In this document: positions 12,272-23,600 of the stretch, one piece after another
How the letters are laid out: each line of letters opens with the position of its first letter
Numbering within the stretch: position 1 is the stretch's first letter
Assembly: GCF_020906515.1 (NCBI RefSeq)
Contig: NC_085853.1
Span: forward strand, 434,001-498,000
Source: Vanrija pseudolonga
Lineage: Eukaryota > Basidiomycota > Tremellomycetes > Trichosporonales > Trichosporonaceae
Direction of reading: 5' to 3'
Length of the DNA: 64,000 nucleotides
Made by a program: the position numbers and the translations under genes
Notes under the pieces: generated by a model
Told to the model about the DNA's origin: nothing
What the model saw: only the letters and a program-made list of their open reading frames with translations
Databases searched by the model: none

Positions 12272-14788
12272 ATGGCAGAGCCGACAACGTTCCCCGCCCC
12301 CGCCTCGGACCTCACCGTCCTCCTCCTCGGCGCCGGTGGCCGCGAGCACGCGCTGGCCTTCAAGCTCGCCCAGTCGCCCCGCGTCAAGCGCGTCCTCATC
12401 GCGCCCGGAAACGGCGGCACGTCGCTCATCGGCGGCAAGGTCCAGAACGTCAACGTCCCGTGGGGCGGCAAGGCGGGCTACGCCGGCGCTGTCCAGTTTG
12501 CCAAGGAGAACAAGGTCGACCTCGTCGTCCCCGGCCCCGAGCAGCCGCTCGTTGACGGCGCCGAGGCCGAGTTCCGCAAGGGTGTGTAGCGAGCGGCCTA
12601 GGCATGCGCATAGCTGATCGAGTAACAGCCGGCATTGCCACCTTCGGTCCCTCGCCCGCTGCGGCGCTTCTCGAGGGCTCCAAGGCCCTCTCGAAGGAGT
12701 TCATGGCCCGCCACAACATCCCGACTGCCGGCTTCCGCAACTTCACCCTCGACCAGTACGAGGACGCTGTTGCCTACCTCAAGTCGAACCCCTTCTCGTC
12801 GGGCCGCGCCGTCATCAAGGCGTCGGGGCTTGCTGCCGGTAAGGGTGTGCTCATCCCCGAGACGACCGAGGAGGCGCTCGCTGCGCTCAAGTCGGTCATG
12901 GTCGACAAGGAGTTTGGCGACGCCGGCAACGAGGTTGTGGTTGAGGAGTTCCTCACGGGCCCCGAGATCTCGGTCCTTGCCTTCTCCGACGGCTACACCA
13001 TTGTCCCCATGCCCGCTGCGCAGGACCACAAGCGCATCGGCGAGGGCGACACTGGCCTCAACACTGGCGGCATGGGCGCGTACGCCCCGGCCCCCGTTGC
13101 TACCCCCGAGATCATGGAGCGTGTCATCAAGGAGTCGCTCGAGCCCACGATCCGTGGCATGCGCCTCGACGGCCACCCCTTTGTCGGCCTCCTCTTCACC
13201 GGCTTCATCCTTACCTCGGCCGGCCCCAAGGTCCTCGAGTACAACGTCCGCTTTGGCGACCCCGAGACCCAGGCGCTCATGCTCCTCCTCGACGACGAGA
13301 CCGACCTTGCCGAGGTCATGCTCGCCGCCGTTGAACGCCGCCTCGACTCGGTCAAGCTCGGCTACCGTGACGGCTTTGCCGTCTCGGTCGTTGCCGCGTC
13401 CGAGGGCTACCCCGGCTCGTACCCCAAGGGTGTCCCCATGCAGATTGGTGCCGTTCCTGAGGGTAAGTGGTGATATCAGTTTGCTGCGGATGCGTCCTAA
13501 CGCAGGCCCAGGCGTCCAGGTCTTCCACGCCGGTACCGCTGTCAAGGACGGCGTCACCGTGACCGACGGTGGCCGTGTCCTCGCCGTCGCCGCCGTTGGC
13601 AACACCATCCGTGAGGCTGTCGACCTCGCCTACAAGGGTGTTGCTGCCGTCGAGTTCAAGGGCAAGACCATCCGCCGTGACATTGCCTACCGCGCCCTTG
13701 CCGCCGAGACCCCCGCCGGACCCAGCGCCCCCGTCGCCCTCACCTACGCCGCTGCCGGTGTCGATGTCGACGCCGGTAACGCCCTCGTCGAGGCCATCAA
13801 GCCCGTCGTCAAGGCCACGCGCCGCCCCGGAGCCAACGGCGAGATTGGTGGCTTTGGCGGTGCCTTTGACCTCAAGTCGGCTGGCTTCCGCGACCCCGTG
13901 CTCGTCTCGGGCACTGACGGTGTCGGAACCAAGCTCCGTGTTGCCCTCAACTACGGCAAGCACTCGACCGTTGGTATCGACCTCGTCGCCATGAGCGTCA
14001 ACGACCTTATCGTCCAGGGTGCCGAGCCCCTGTACTTCCTCGACTACTATGCTTGCTCCAAGCTCGACGTCCCTGTCGCTGCCGACGTTATCACCGGTAT
14101 TGCCCAGGGCTGCCTCGAGTCGGGCTGTGCCCTCATTGGTGGTGAGACTGCCGAGATGCCTGGCATGTACCACGGCGACGACTACGACCTTGCTGGCTTT
14201 GCCGTCGGCGCTGTCGAGCGTAACCTCATGCTCCCCCGCAACGACATGAAGGCCGGTGACATTCTCATTGGTCTTCCCTCGTCTGGACCCCACTCGAACG
14301 GCTTCTCGCTCATCCGCAAGGTCGTTTCGCTTGCCGGACTCGACCTCAACTCGCCCGCTCCCTGGTCGCCCAAGGAGACTGTCGGCGACTCTCTCCTCAC
14401 CCCCACCCGCCTCTACATCAAGCCCCTCCTCCCTGGTATCCGCGCCGCCCTGTTCAAGGGCATGTCGCACATCACTGGCGGTGGCTTCACCGAGAACATC
14501 CCCCGTGTCTTTGTCGGCCAGCCCGACCTCGGTGTCAAGATTGACCTGACTTCGTGGCAGCTGCCCGAGCTGTGGAAGTGGATCTCCAAGACTGGCAACG
14601 TTGCGCCTCTGGAGCTTGCACGCACCTTCAACTGTGGTGTGGGCATGGTCATTATTGTCGGCAAGGACCAGGTCTCTGCCGCGCTCGAGAGCCTGCACTC
14701 GAACGGCGAGCCCAAGGCCTTTGTCATGGGTGAGGTCATTGCCACGCCGGGTGTCGAGTACCTTGGAATCGAGTCCTGGTCTCAGTAA
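12272..14788 (+). CDS. ADE5,7: Bifunctional phosphoribosylamine-glycine ligase / AIR synthetase
   Basis: Catalyses steps 2 (GAR synthetase, ATP-dependent) and 5 (FGAM to AIR) of de novo purine synthesis in the cytosol. The 808-residue product has the fused fungal architecture. The N-terminal GARS half (residues about 10-430) shows LLLGAGGREHALAFKL, PGNGGTS, an ATP-grasp core with KASGLAAGKGV, EEFLTGPEISVLAF and the NTGGMGAYAP loop. The C-terminal AIRS half (from about 455) shows YAAAGVDVDAGNALVE, SGTDGVGTKLRVA, GGETAEMPGMY and ITGGGFTENIPR. Two short phase-1 introns are supported by frame arithmetic: 12582-12628 (47 nt) and 13463-13505 (43 nt). The transformylase domain found in animal GART is absent, as expected for fungi. 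The ATG at 12272 is the first and gives a normal N-terminus. Confidence 0.98.
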
Positions 14789-16006
14789 AATCCAACGTCT
14801 GCGGGATTCCAAATCATCCCACAGCGTCATCTCATATTTTGTCTAGACGTAGTCGGTCGCGCATCAACCGTGCATGTATACTTGTGAAAAGGAACGTACT
14901 GGGAACGCTGCCCACCGGAGGTGATGATGCGATGTGTTTAAACGGAAGGCGGGGGTAGAGCGGGGCCGTGTGCGGCAGTACTGTCTCGCCGGCGGGGTGG
15001 GTCAGGCAGTGCCTTTGCGCGTTTTGTGTCGTGCCAAGACAAAACCTGCGTGTAGACTCAACCAATGATAACGTGTGTCGACGAGCTACACGACGGCCAG
15101 ACGATGTGTAAACGACGCGGTCGCAGGGATCGGCAGGGGTGGTCGCCGGGGCGGCATGTGCCGCTGTGCCTCGATAGGGTGCGGCGCGGCGATGGACAGC
15201 GATGGCGAGGGGCAGGGTGGGGGAGGATGAGAGGGTCGGGCCGAGCGAGCGTCGATGAGGCAGGTAAGCGCTGGTGATACCTGCACAACAAGCATAGTGG
15301 GTGCCGAGGGTGGGTGCCGGCGGTGGTGACGGCGCGTAGTCCAGACTCAGGCAGACGATGGGCACCGATCGGTCGGTCGGTCCGTCGGTCGGTGGTCCGC
15401 CCAGCTCAGCTCAGCTCTGCGTCACGACAGGCGCGGCACGGCGACAAGCGCCGCGCCGAAAATGTGTACTTACAAGCGCGCTGCTCGACCAACCAGCCAG
15501 CCAGCCAGAGCGCAGCGTCGCAACGGGTGCCCGGCGATCCCCCACCCGCCGCGCCGGCGGCCTCGGCGTCGCTCGGCAGAAATGGACAGGACACGCGAGA
15601 CGCCGCAGACGCCGCAGCGGGTGTGCAAAGACAGGGCGACGGCGCAACGGGGGTCAGAGCAACGAGGAACATGTAAGGTTTCAAGGTGTCAAGGTGCCCA
15701 AGGATGCATTGTGTGTGTGTGTATGTGTGTATGTGTGTGGATGTGGATGTGGCGTCGTGATTGTGGCGTGTGGCGTGGCGTGTGGGGATGATGTGGTGGT
15801 GGTGGCTGCTATGGTGACTACTTAGTGTTACTACTGACTATTGACTGCTTTACGTCTTCTAGGGATGATACATTACAAGGAGTTGGCGTCATCGTCGTCG
15901 TCGCCGCCAAGACAAGAGCCAAGTGGCCAAGGGGCGGAAGGAGGACGAGTGACGCAGGTTTGCTCGGTGTGCCCGCCGGCCGCCGTCCGAGTGGCAGCTG
16001 GCTTCG
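14789..16006. other. Intergenic with microsatellites
   Basis: Lies between the 3' ends of ADE5,7 (plus) and the low-complexity ORF (minus), so it is a convergent 3' region. It contains a GGTC-type tetranucleotide tract (15366-15395), a CCAG tetranucleotide tract (15493-15508) and a TG/GTATG-rich microsatellite (about 15709-15800). No gene is supported. Confidence 0.6.
15709..15800. repeat. TG-rich microsatellite
   Basis: Imperfect GTGTGT / GTATGTGT / GGATGT / GGCGTGT repeats over about 90 bp, followed by GTGGTGGTGG. Confidence 0.7.
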
Positions 16007-16864
16007 CTACGTTGCAGGCGTGGGCGTGCGCGCGAAGGGCTCGCAGCGCAAAGCGCCGGTACACGAGCGCGGCGAGTCGAGCATACTCAGCGCGGCGCTG
16101 AGCTCGTGGCCCCACGACTGGAGGGGGAGGTGTGCGCTCGACGAGCAGCGCACCGGCGTGTTGTTCCCGCCACTCGTGGCGGCCGCGACCGCGCGCCACC
16201 AGTGGCTCACGCGCGACTCGAGCTCGGGCTCGTCTACGCGCTGCGCGACGTCGCGGTGGTACTCGATATCCGACGCGGACGCGAGGCGGCGCTTGCGCGA
16301 CGCACAGTGCGGCGGGGAGGGCGACGGCGCGGACGCGCGTACTGGGCTGCTGCCGGAGGCGATCTCGAGCCCGAGCGCCGAGTAGCGCGGCATCGCTGGC
16401 GGGCGGGTTCCCTCAATGGGCGGCACGGGGATCGCAGCGGACCGCGGCGTGCCGGCGCGCGAGACGTCCCAGGACCGCGTGGTGGGGCTGAGGGCGAGCT
16501 CGCGCGGCGCGATGCGCGGCGCGCGCAGCATCGACGGCGAGGGCACGGGGAGAAGCTCGTCGTCCAGCTCGACGACGGGCGACCACTCGCAGCTCAGCAG
16601 CAGCGGCGCGGGCGGCGCGCGCGCATGCCGCGGTGGCGGGGAGGCTGAGCGGCGCGCGAGCGACGAGGAGAAGGACGGCGGGGAGGGGGGGAACGCCGCG
16701 CAGGCCGAGGGCGGCGTGGACTCGCACGGGCCGAACAGGCCGAGGAGGGTCGTTGGCCCGTCGTCGAGCCGCGGAGTGGGGTACGGCACTGCGTTGGTGG
16801 CGTGGTCGGCGTCGGCGCAGTAGGCAGTGGTGGTGGTGAAGTGCTGCGCCATTGTCATGGTCAT
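16007..16864 (-). CDS. Hypothetical Pro/Ser/Ala-rich protein
   Basis: A 285-residue open frame starting MTMTMAQHFTTTTAYCADADHATNAVPYPTPRLDDGPTTLLGLFGPCE. It is rich in Pro, Ser, Ala and Arg with no domain I recognise. Support for a real gene: three closely spaced Met codons (16864, 16858, 16852) preceded at 95 bp by a TATAAG box, a non-random N-terminal half, and SP/TP dipeptides suggesting a disordered phosphoprotein. Against: GC-rich DNA easily gives frames this long, and a long antisense frame overlaps it. It could be a small regulatory protein; splicing into further exons cannot be excluded. Confidence 0.45.
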   Translation of the reverse strand: MTMTMAQHFTTTTAYCADADHATNAVPYPTPRLDDGPTTLLGLFGPCESTPPSACAAFPPSPPSFSSSLARRSASPPPRHARAPPAPLLLSCEWSPVVELDDELLPVPSPSMLRAPRIAPRELALSPTTRSWDVSRAGTPRSAAIPVPPIEGTRPPAMPRYSALGLEIASGSSPVRASAPSPSPPHCASRKRRLASASDIEYHRDVAQRVDEPELESRVSHWWRAVAAATSGGNNTPVRCSSSAHLPLQSWGHELSAALSMLDSPRSCTGALRCEPFARTPTPAT

Positions 16865-16958
16865 CAAGCAGACAGTGGTGTAGAGAAAGAAGTGTTCGTT
16901 TCGTCGTTCGCGGGGAGGAGGGAGATCACGCCGCGCCGCCACCCGGACCCGTGCGTCA

Positions 16959-16964
16959 CTTATA
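16959..16964 (-). promoter_or_regulatory. TATA box
   Basis: TATAAG on the minus strand, 95 bp upstream of the ATG at 16864, at the same spacing as the CUL1 TATA box. Confidence 0.45.
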
Positions 16965-18248
16965 GTCGGCGTCGTTGGGTGTTGCTTGGTGCTGCTGCTG
17001 TAAGGCAGTCGGTCAGTGCTGCCGCCCTGTAACGTTTGCTGCAGCAAGTGACAGGCACCCAGACAGGACAGGACAGGACAGGTCGCTCGGAACAGACACT
17101 TTCAGAGTTTAGCTCTGTGGCGGCGGCAGCAAGGTTTGTGATTCGGGCCGACTGCTCTGGGCGCGGCACGGGGAGGGGGGCGCGGGGTGGGCTACAGTCT
17201 GTGGGCAGGTTGGCTGGGACGCCTCGCTTCGAGAAGCAGGTAACGAGGCAGAGTGGGTGCGTGTCTCGTCCCTGCAAACCCAACTGGCACCTGCACTGCA
17301 AGCTCACGCTGCGCGCACGCACATCCACAACCCTCCCTGTGGCGTCTAACCATGCCATAACGTGGCCATTTTCGGCGGGTGCCGCCGAACATTATACACT
17401 GCGCGTGCGGCCGCCAGCGCGCCAGCCATGGCGTTAGCGACACCAAGAGGATCGCCCGTCGATCGGGGTGATCTGCGGGCGGCGGGCGGCGGCGCATTCA
17501 TTCAACCATGATGACTGACCGAGACGAGACGACGAGGCGACGATCACGACAGCGTCCGTCCGCCGGAGACATAGACCACACAAGCAATAATACACCCAGG
17601 CCATGTTTAGACCGGTGTCACCACCCACCCCTTGCCCTTGCAACGACGCAGGCACTAGCATCTGCATGCCAAGTTCCTCTGGTTACTGCTTACGAATGGG
17701 CACGGTGGGCGGGTACCGGTTGAATGAGATGCGCCGTGCCGTCGAGGTCGTCGAGCCAGCACAGCCAGCCGTCAGTCAGCTCGCAGTCGTCGCTCGTCGC
17801 TCGTCTCTCCCTCGCTCGCAACAACTCGTGACCTCCTCAGGTCCTGACATACCTCCCCCACTCTGGCCCACCGCCCCATTCCGGGAACCCGCACAACATC
17901 CTACAGGAATCCAGTGTTGCGAGCCTGCAGGCAAATGGCGAAGCTGGCGACGGTGGCCGGCACTGAAACGCGGGTCTGTCGTACAGACCCCTGCTACCAC
18001 TCATTGGAAATGAAAAATGACACACTGTTGCTGCCGACCGCTTACCAACGCTCTATGGCCGCACCACAAACATAGACAGTGCTGCTTCTGGGAACGGATA
18101 GCCGGATGTAGACATGCACCTCCCTCCATCGGCACACTTGCATACAGGGTAAGCCGCGTAGGCGACAGCAAAACGGGGGCCAGCAGTAATGGGATCGAGG
18201 GTGCCGAAATCAATTTCGGGTCGGCAGCACCTCGGAAGGAAACCAACT
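16965..18248. other. Intergenic
   Basis: This 1.3-kb stretch separates the promoter of the low-complexity ORF from the 3' end of the SYLF gene. A pentanucleotide tract (ACAGG, four units) lies at about 17063-17083. Open frames are short and unlike known proteins. Confidence 0.55.
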
Positions 18249-20487
18249 CTACTTCTTGTGCGCGGCTTCAGAGTCAAACAGGGGCGTGTTGCCGGTGGGG
18301 GGAGGAGCACTGGCGGGGGCACCAGCCTGAGCATGTGTACCGCCAACTGGGTTAGAGGGAACATACGACTGGTCGGGAAGGTGCGAGTCGTCGAGACCTT
18401 CGGCAGCTATACCTGTCAATTGCAACCCTTCAAGATCTTGACTCACCCTCAATAACGTCGTACATTGGCGACGCAATCTCAGGCGCAGGGACACGGCCGC
18501 TGGTAATAGCGTTAATTTACGGCTGCGCTCGAGCCGATGCCACAGCCGACAACTCACGTCAGAATGTCGGTCGATGAGATGTTGGCGCCGTAGAAAGCAC
18601 GGTTTGCGTCACTGCGCTCAACGAGAATAGTTCCGTCAAGCGAGAGGCCAGCAAATAGACCTATTCAGTTAGTAATAGCCTTTGACTCGGTTCGGAGTGG
18701 CAGCGGGCTTGGCAGCGGCGACCAGATGAGGGAGGGGCACACTTGACGACTTCGCCTCCATTGATGTCGGCGCCGAGTGTCACGCGGACGGCGGCCTTCC
18801 CCACCTCGGTGGAGGTGGGACCGCCACGCCGTCACCGCGCCCACCTCCTTCGGAGGTCGACAACGCCACCACGCTCCCTACACGGTCACCCCTTGGCGAA
18901 ATGATGAAACCAAAGCTTAACGGAGTGTGGCGGCGCAGCCGCCTTGGTGGCGCAACTTTGAGTGGGCAGTCACGAACGTGGCTCCGCTTAACGTGGTGCG
19001 TGGTAACCGCCCGCCCCACATGTTGACACGGCGCCGAGCTTAACCAGGTGAAGGGAGCCTGGCCAGACTGTGCTTGCGGGGACGCCCAACGCCATCGAGC
19101 TTAAAAACCGTGTGACCACGCCTAAAACAAGTCGCCACGCCCGTGCCACGCCTATCCACCGCACTTACCCTTGGACCTCGAGTAGCTGAAGATAGGCGAG
19201 GGGTTGACAATCGACGCGGCAAGCTGGCCACCGGTGCCGATTGGGCCGGCGGCAGCAGACACACTGCCACCAATCGTGACGTTGCCGCCGCGCGAGAACG
19301 CCTTGACCGCCTCGTCCGTGTTGAGAACCATCACCACTTCGGTGAGGTCTGCGCCGATTTGGAGGCCCCATCCGACGCCTGTGGTGTGAGCGGGTGTGGG
19401 GGGTTTGGGAGGGAAGCGCGTGGCGGGCACGTTGGCGACACGCTACCGGCTCGCGTGGCCGTTGCGCTGGCGCCTCAACGCGTAGCGGGAGGGCACAAGC
19501 TCGGGCGGCGCAAGGAAGCACAGCGCCGCGCCAGCAACGTGGTGCCCACGGCGCACCGAAACATGATGTGCACTACGGTGCCCCATGATACTCGGCGCGA
19601 CACGTTACCGGCTCGAGCGGCCGCTGGCCGCAACGCCAATGGGACTCGACAAGCTCAGGCAGCGCGAAGAAGCAGCGCCCAGCAGCTTGGTGCCCACAGC
19701 GCAATACCCACGGCACATCGCAACGAGATGCCCACACATCACGCCGCGTCACAACACTCACCAGCAGTGGCGATACAGCTCGGCGCGCTCCAGCTGCCGT
19801 CAGGCAGACGCGCAACGACGAGGCCAGAGCCCGCCTTGCCGGAGAACACGAAGCCGGCCTTGAGGATCGTGAAGACGGCGAGGCCCTTGCAACCGAGGAG
19901 GACCTGCTTCGGGATCGAGTTGAGCGCCGACTCGGGGTGCGACGGGTCGGCTGGGGTCGTTAGTGGACGGGTCCGGCGGGCGGCGGGGCGGGGCGGTGCA
20001 GGGCGAGCGCCAGCGTAAGCGTTGAGCGAGGGCCGTACGATGACAACAGCACTAAGGCTGTAGCGGGGGTACAGCTGGAATGTGACCGAGGGCATGCTGG
20101 CCTACGACTAATGCACACCCGGTCCTGCCTAGGCCTGGACGCTCCCTCACACCTCGCTGCGCTCGGCGAGCGCCGCTCCCACTCACCCAGGAAGCTCTTG
20201 AGGATCTTGGCCGCCTTCTGCGACTCGCCGGGGAGCGAGAAGCCCTGCATGATGTTGGACGAGCCGGACTGGGCGCGCGCCGTGCCCTCCTGTGGTGTGT
20301 GAGCAGGATGCAGCCAACAGCAGTGGAGTCGGCGCCGGAGAGATAAGGCAGGCTAACCAGTCGAGGACTCGCCCCCGCCGCTCCCACACCCACACCCACT
20401 TACCTGGGCAAATGCGGCGGCTTGCGCGCCGGCGCTCTGCGCGCCCGTCTTGACCTTGTTCAGAAAGTTGCCAAAGCCGCCCGACAT
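18249..20487 (-). CDS. YSC84: SYLF (Ysc84/Lsb4-like) domain protein
   Basis: SYLF proteins bind phosphoinositides and actin and act at cortical endocytic patches (yeast Ysc84/Lsb3, animal SH3YL1). Exons assembled by eye give MSGGFGNFLNKVKTGAQSAG (disordered N-terminus), then the SYLF core: SQKAAKILKSFL, VLLGCKGLAVFTILKAGFVFSGKAGSGLVVARLPDGSWSAPSCIATAG, VGWGLQIGADLTEVVMVLNTDEAVKAFSRGGNVTIGGSVSAAAGPIG, IFSYSRSKG, LFAGLSLDGTILVERSDANRAFYGANIS. The family Tyr-Ser-x-Ser-Lys-Gly-Leu-Phe-Ala-Gly-x-Ser motif is formed across the longest intron. The C-terminus is a short Pro/Ala tail ending FDSEAAHKK. No SH3 domain is present, unlike yeast Ysc84. Two introns are unusually large for this locus: 383 nt (19379-19761, with a tandem duplication) and about 505 nt (about 18662-19167, with hairpins). 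The symbol reflects family only. Confidence 0.9.
18801..18857. repeat. Paired hairpins inside SYLF-gene intron
   Basis: CCACCTC-GGTG-GAGGTGG (18801-18818) is a perfect 7-bp stem, and ACCTCC-TTC-GGAGGT (near 18843-18857) a perfect 6-bp stem. The two hairpins are also near inverted repeats of each other. They lie in the intron of about 505 nt. Confidence 0.7.
19438..19745. repeat. Diverged tandem duplication (about 162-bp unit) in SYLF-gene intron
   Basis: The segment starting ACACGCTACCGGCTCG (19438) recurs at 19600 as ACACGTTACCGGCTCG. Later landmarks repeat in the same order: CACAAGCTCGGGCGGCGC versus GACAAGCTCAGGCAGCGC, and GTGGTGCCCACGGCGCA versus TTGGTGCCCACAGCGCA. The two copies fill most of the 383-nt intron 19379-19761. 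No coding potential or transposon signature was seen. Confidence 0.8.
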
Positions 20488-20793
20488 TGTGGATTGGTTG
20501 TTGTGGGAAGTAGAGTAGAGCGAATGCGAGTTGCGTTACTCGTCGTCGTCGAGGTGGCAAAAGGAAACGAATGACGGACGCCGGCAATGCCCAGGAACGA
20601 CGTCATGGCTTTTTAGCAAAAGTGGCAGCACTGAAACCCGACCGACCTGACCAACCCGACCCACGGCGCCGACGTCGTCGTCGTCGCCTTTTGCTTGGCC
20701 ATGCCTTTAACGACTAGCCCACTGGAGCGATGATGCAATGCCATAGTGATAACAACAACACAAAACACGCGTCTACGTATCCACCTCGGGCGT
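20488..20793. promoter_or_regulatory. Intergenic, SYLF promoter and PET127 3' flank
   Basis: A 306-bp gap between two minus-strand genes. It holds the SYLF-gene promoter; no TATA element is evident. Nothing else is recognised. Confidence 0.4.
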
Positions 20794-23391
20794 CTACTTG
20801 CTCGCCTCGGCCCCGTTGGCCCCCGGACGCTGCGACTCGGCGCCCCACCACATGCCATCTTTTGCTGCGGACCACGATTCCACGCGCTTGCGGTACGCCT
20901 TGCCGCTCTCCTGCGCTTCTTGACGAAGAGCCACCGTGCGCTCGTTGGGCGCAACCCATCGCACCTCGGCCGTGTTGCGTACCTGGCCCTCATACTTCTT
21001 CCGCGTTGCCTGCAGCATCTTGAATGGCGTCTCGCCGTCTGGCACCGAGAGCGAGTTCATCGCCCGCACGGTCGTGATGGCCTTGTCCCTCAGTGTTGTG
21101 GCCGTCGCAATGCCGTCGACGGTATCAGGCGTCATGCCCATGTCCCACTGCACCTTGACTGCCTGTTAGCCGGGTTACACAGGGCCGTACTCACGCTTCT
21201 GCTCCCTCCTCGCTACCCGATCCCCAGAAAGCTCGAGAACACCCCCCTCGATCAGCGTGCCATCAAGCTCAGCCTTGAGCTTGATGGACATGGCACGGCG
21301 GGGAATCGGCGTGTCAGGGTTGTCCCACGTCGTCGGCGCAAACGTCACAATGAGCTCGTTCTCAAAGTCGTGCTCCGTAGCCCGAGGCTTTGTGCGGTGA
21401 AGGGTCATTGACAACGAGCGGTCGGGGAAGATCTCGGTAGCCTTTTCGAGGATACGCTCGAGCAGGCCCACGCAGAGGTGGAAGACCTGGTTGGCGATTT
21501 CAGTGGAGCCGAATAGCCGCTCGTCGAGCTCGGATCTGTGGTGTGAGCTGGGTCTTGCTGGGCGATTTAGCTTACAGAGGGAGATACTGGAAGCCAAAGC
21601 AGCGGACAGTGTTATGATAGGCGACAAAGATGCCATCCATCTGGCCGATACGGGCTTGGAGGCTGTTGTGTGAGTACTGCCTCCTGCACTCTTGTCACCA
21701 CACACCTGTACTTCAACATGCCCGATCTTGTCAAGTCGTAGTACTCGCGCTCAAACGACTCCTTGTAGCCCTGGAGGGTGGAAATGTCGTAGTCGCTGTT
21801 CTTCTGCGCGGGTCAGCCAAGTCCAGAACAGCACCCACCTTGTAGTTTGCCCGGTCCATACGGATGGGCATGCACGCGCGGGTCTTGATATCGAACGTTC
21901 CGTTACCGGGCAGTCTGTCGTCCTGGCAATCGAGCTGCGAGCGCATGAGGAGGGAGGAGCTCTGTATGGGTCAGCGAGGGCTACACCAGCACTACTCACT
22001 CGGCTGTAGCAGTACGCCTCGCGCTCCGTCCTCTCCGACTCGGGGACGGCCGACTCTGGTGACGATGTGAGGAATCTTTCAAAGTCGTCCTTCTCTGCCG
22101 TTAACAGCTTCTCGAGAATACGGCCGTAATCCGAGAGAATATTCTCGTCGATCGCATTGCTCTTGTCGTTGTCTATTGCGTAGCGGCCGTTGGGCAGCAG
22201 CTCGATATTCAAGAGCGCGGGGAGCTGCGCACCGGCAGTAAAGTCCTTGCGCTCGGAGCTGAACTCGCCGCTGAGCGTCGTGTGGTCGACGCCACGTCCA
22301 CCTGGCAGTCAGTGAAGCCCAAAGCCCCGCACTCACCACTCAGCGTGAAGTAGATCTGGCTCAGTGCCTGCGTGAGGGTCGACGTCGAGCCGATGAACCG
22401 CAGCCCGTCGCCTTCGGCCATCTGGGCCAGCTCGTCGTCCTTCGACGCAGTAATGTACTGCGGCATGCGGTGGAACGCAAACTGCTCCGGCTCGGGCACC
22501 TCGGCGAGCTCGGGCTCAAAGTTCCACACGCCCGTACGCGGGTCGCGCAGCGAGTGTACCCCAGGAGCGAAGAGCACGCGCTGCAGCCCGCGCGCGAGAC
22601 GCGCGACCTTGGCCTCGCGCGGCGACTTGACGCCGCGGATCGGCACGTCGGACGGCGCGAGCATGCCCGACGCGACTGGCTCGTATGCCTCGCTCGCTGC
22701 CTTTGCCTCGTCGTCTGGCCGGAAGAGCTCTTCCTGTCAGTCGGCAACAATGGTAGGGTGACGTACCGAGGAACTCGTCGCGCGGAGGCTCCTCGCGGCG
22801 CTCCTTCTTCTTCGCCTTCTTCAGCTCCTTGCTCGGTCCTTTGCCCTCCTCGCCGCGCTCTCCGTCCTTGGGCTCGAGGGGAAAGTTGTGGGTACGGGCA
22901 AAGTGGGGTGGCGTGTCAAGGGTGGGACGGTCCCCCGACGACCTGATCACCTTGCGGCCCTTGCCTTCTGAGCTCTTGGTGTTCGTGTCCGCTCCGTCCT
23001 GTGATCCACTCGCGGCCTGTTCATTCTCCGCCTTGGCGGCCGGCTCGTCCCCTTTGTCCGCCAACTCGTCCTTTATCCGGAGCCTGTACTTCTCGCCTGC
23101 CTTGAGGGACTGCCGGGGGTGCACCTGGCGCTCAGCGACGCGCGACGGATCCCATTTCCCTTTGATGTCTATTTCTCTGGAACCGTTCTGCGGGATGGCC
23201 ACCTTGGCCGTGATAGCGTTGGCCGGGACCTCGCCCTCGGGGGCAGCAGCAGGCTGGACGACCTCGTTGCTTCTGAGCCTCGCGAGCGCGGCGGACGCGG
23301 CGCGGCGTTGTCGGCGCCCCTTGGTCGCCTTGCTACCAATGCTGCGGGACAGTCCCGGCGCCGTGCGTGACACGGCACGTAGAGCGAGCAT
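20794..23391 (-). CDS. PET127: Pet127-like mitochondrial RNA-processing protein
   Basis: Pet127 works in mitochondrial RNA 5'-end processing and turnover at the inner membrane. The N-terminus MLALRAVSRTAPGLSRSIG followed by Arg/Lys-rich sequence is a mitochondrial presequence. A Lys/Glu-rich disordered region (to about residue 220) precedes the conserved Pet127 domain: GLQRVLFAPGVHSLRDPRTGVWNFEP, MPQYITASKDDELAQMA, STSTLTQALSQIYFTLSG, LPNGRYAIDNDKSNAID, LLTAEKDDFERFL, LLMRSQLDCQDDRLPGNGTFDIKTRA, GYKESFEREYYDLTRSGMLKY, SLQARIGQMDGIFVAYHNT and FGFQYLPL. These follow the yeast protein segment by segment. About seven small introns separate them. The start at 23391 is chosen over an upstream in-frame Met (23547) because it yields the presequence. 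It is divergent from SEM1 with 209 bp between start codons. Confidence 0.92.
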
Positions 23392-23600
23392 TGTGGTGGC
23401 CGTGGTGGTGCGGTGCGTGGTGGTGTAGCTGGTAATCGTCAAAATATCGACCAACTCCAACAATTCCAAGACCGATCGGAGCCGGAGGGCGGCACGTGAC
23501 CACCACGTGGCATGACATTGTCGCAGGTTCCACACGACGACGCGCATTCGCAGTTGGTGATGACACTGTTGTTCTCAACTCCACTTCACGACCAACGACA
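23392..23600. promoter_or_regulatory. Divergent promoter PET127 / SEM1 with paired E-boxes
   Basis: Only 209 bp separate the two ATGs. Two CACGTG palindromes (23493-23498 and 23504-23509) lie 11 bp apart, one helical turn, near the middle. CACGTG is bound by bHLH factors such as Cbf1 in fungi; which factor acts here is unknown. Confidence 0.5.

Noticed and set aside
20553-20561. GGTGGCAAA, the yeast proteasome-associated control element, in the SYLF promoter
   Set aside because: The gene is not a proteasome gene, and the only proteasome gene here (SEM1) lacks it. A Rpn4 system is not expected in basidiomycetes; probably chance.
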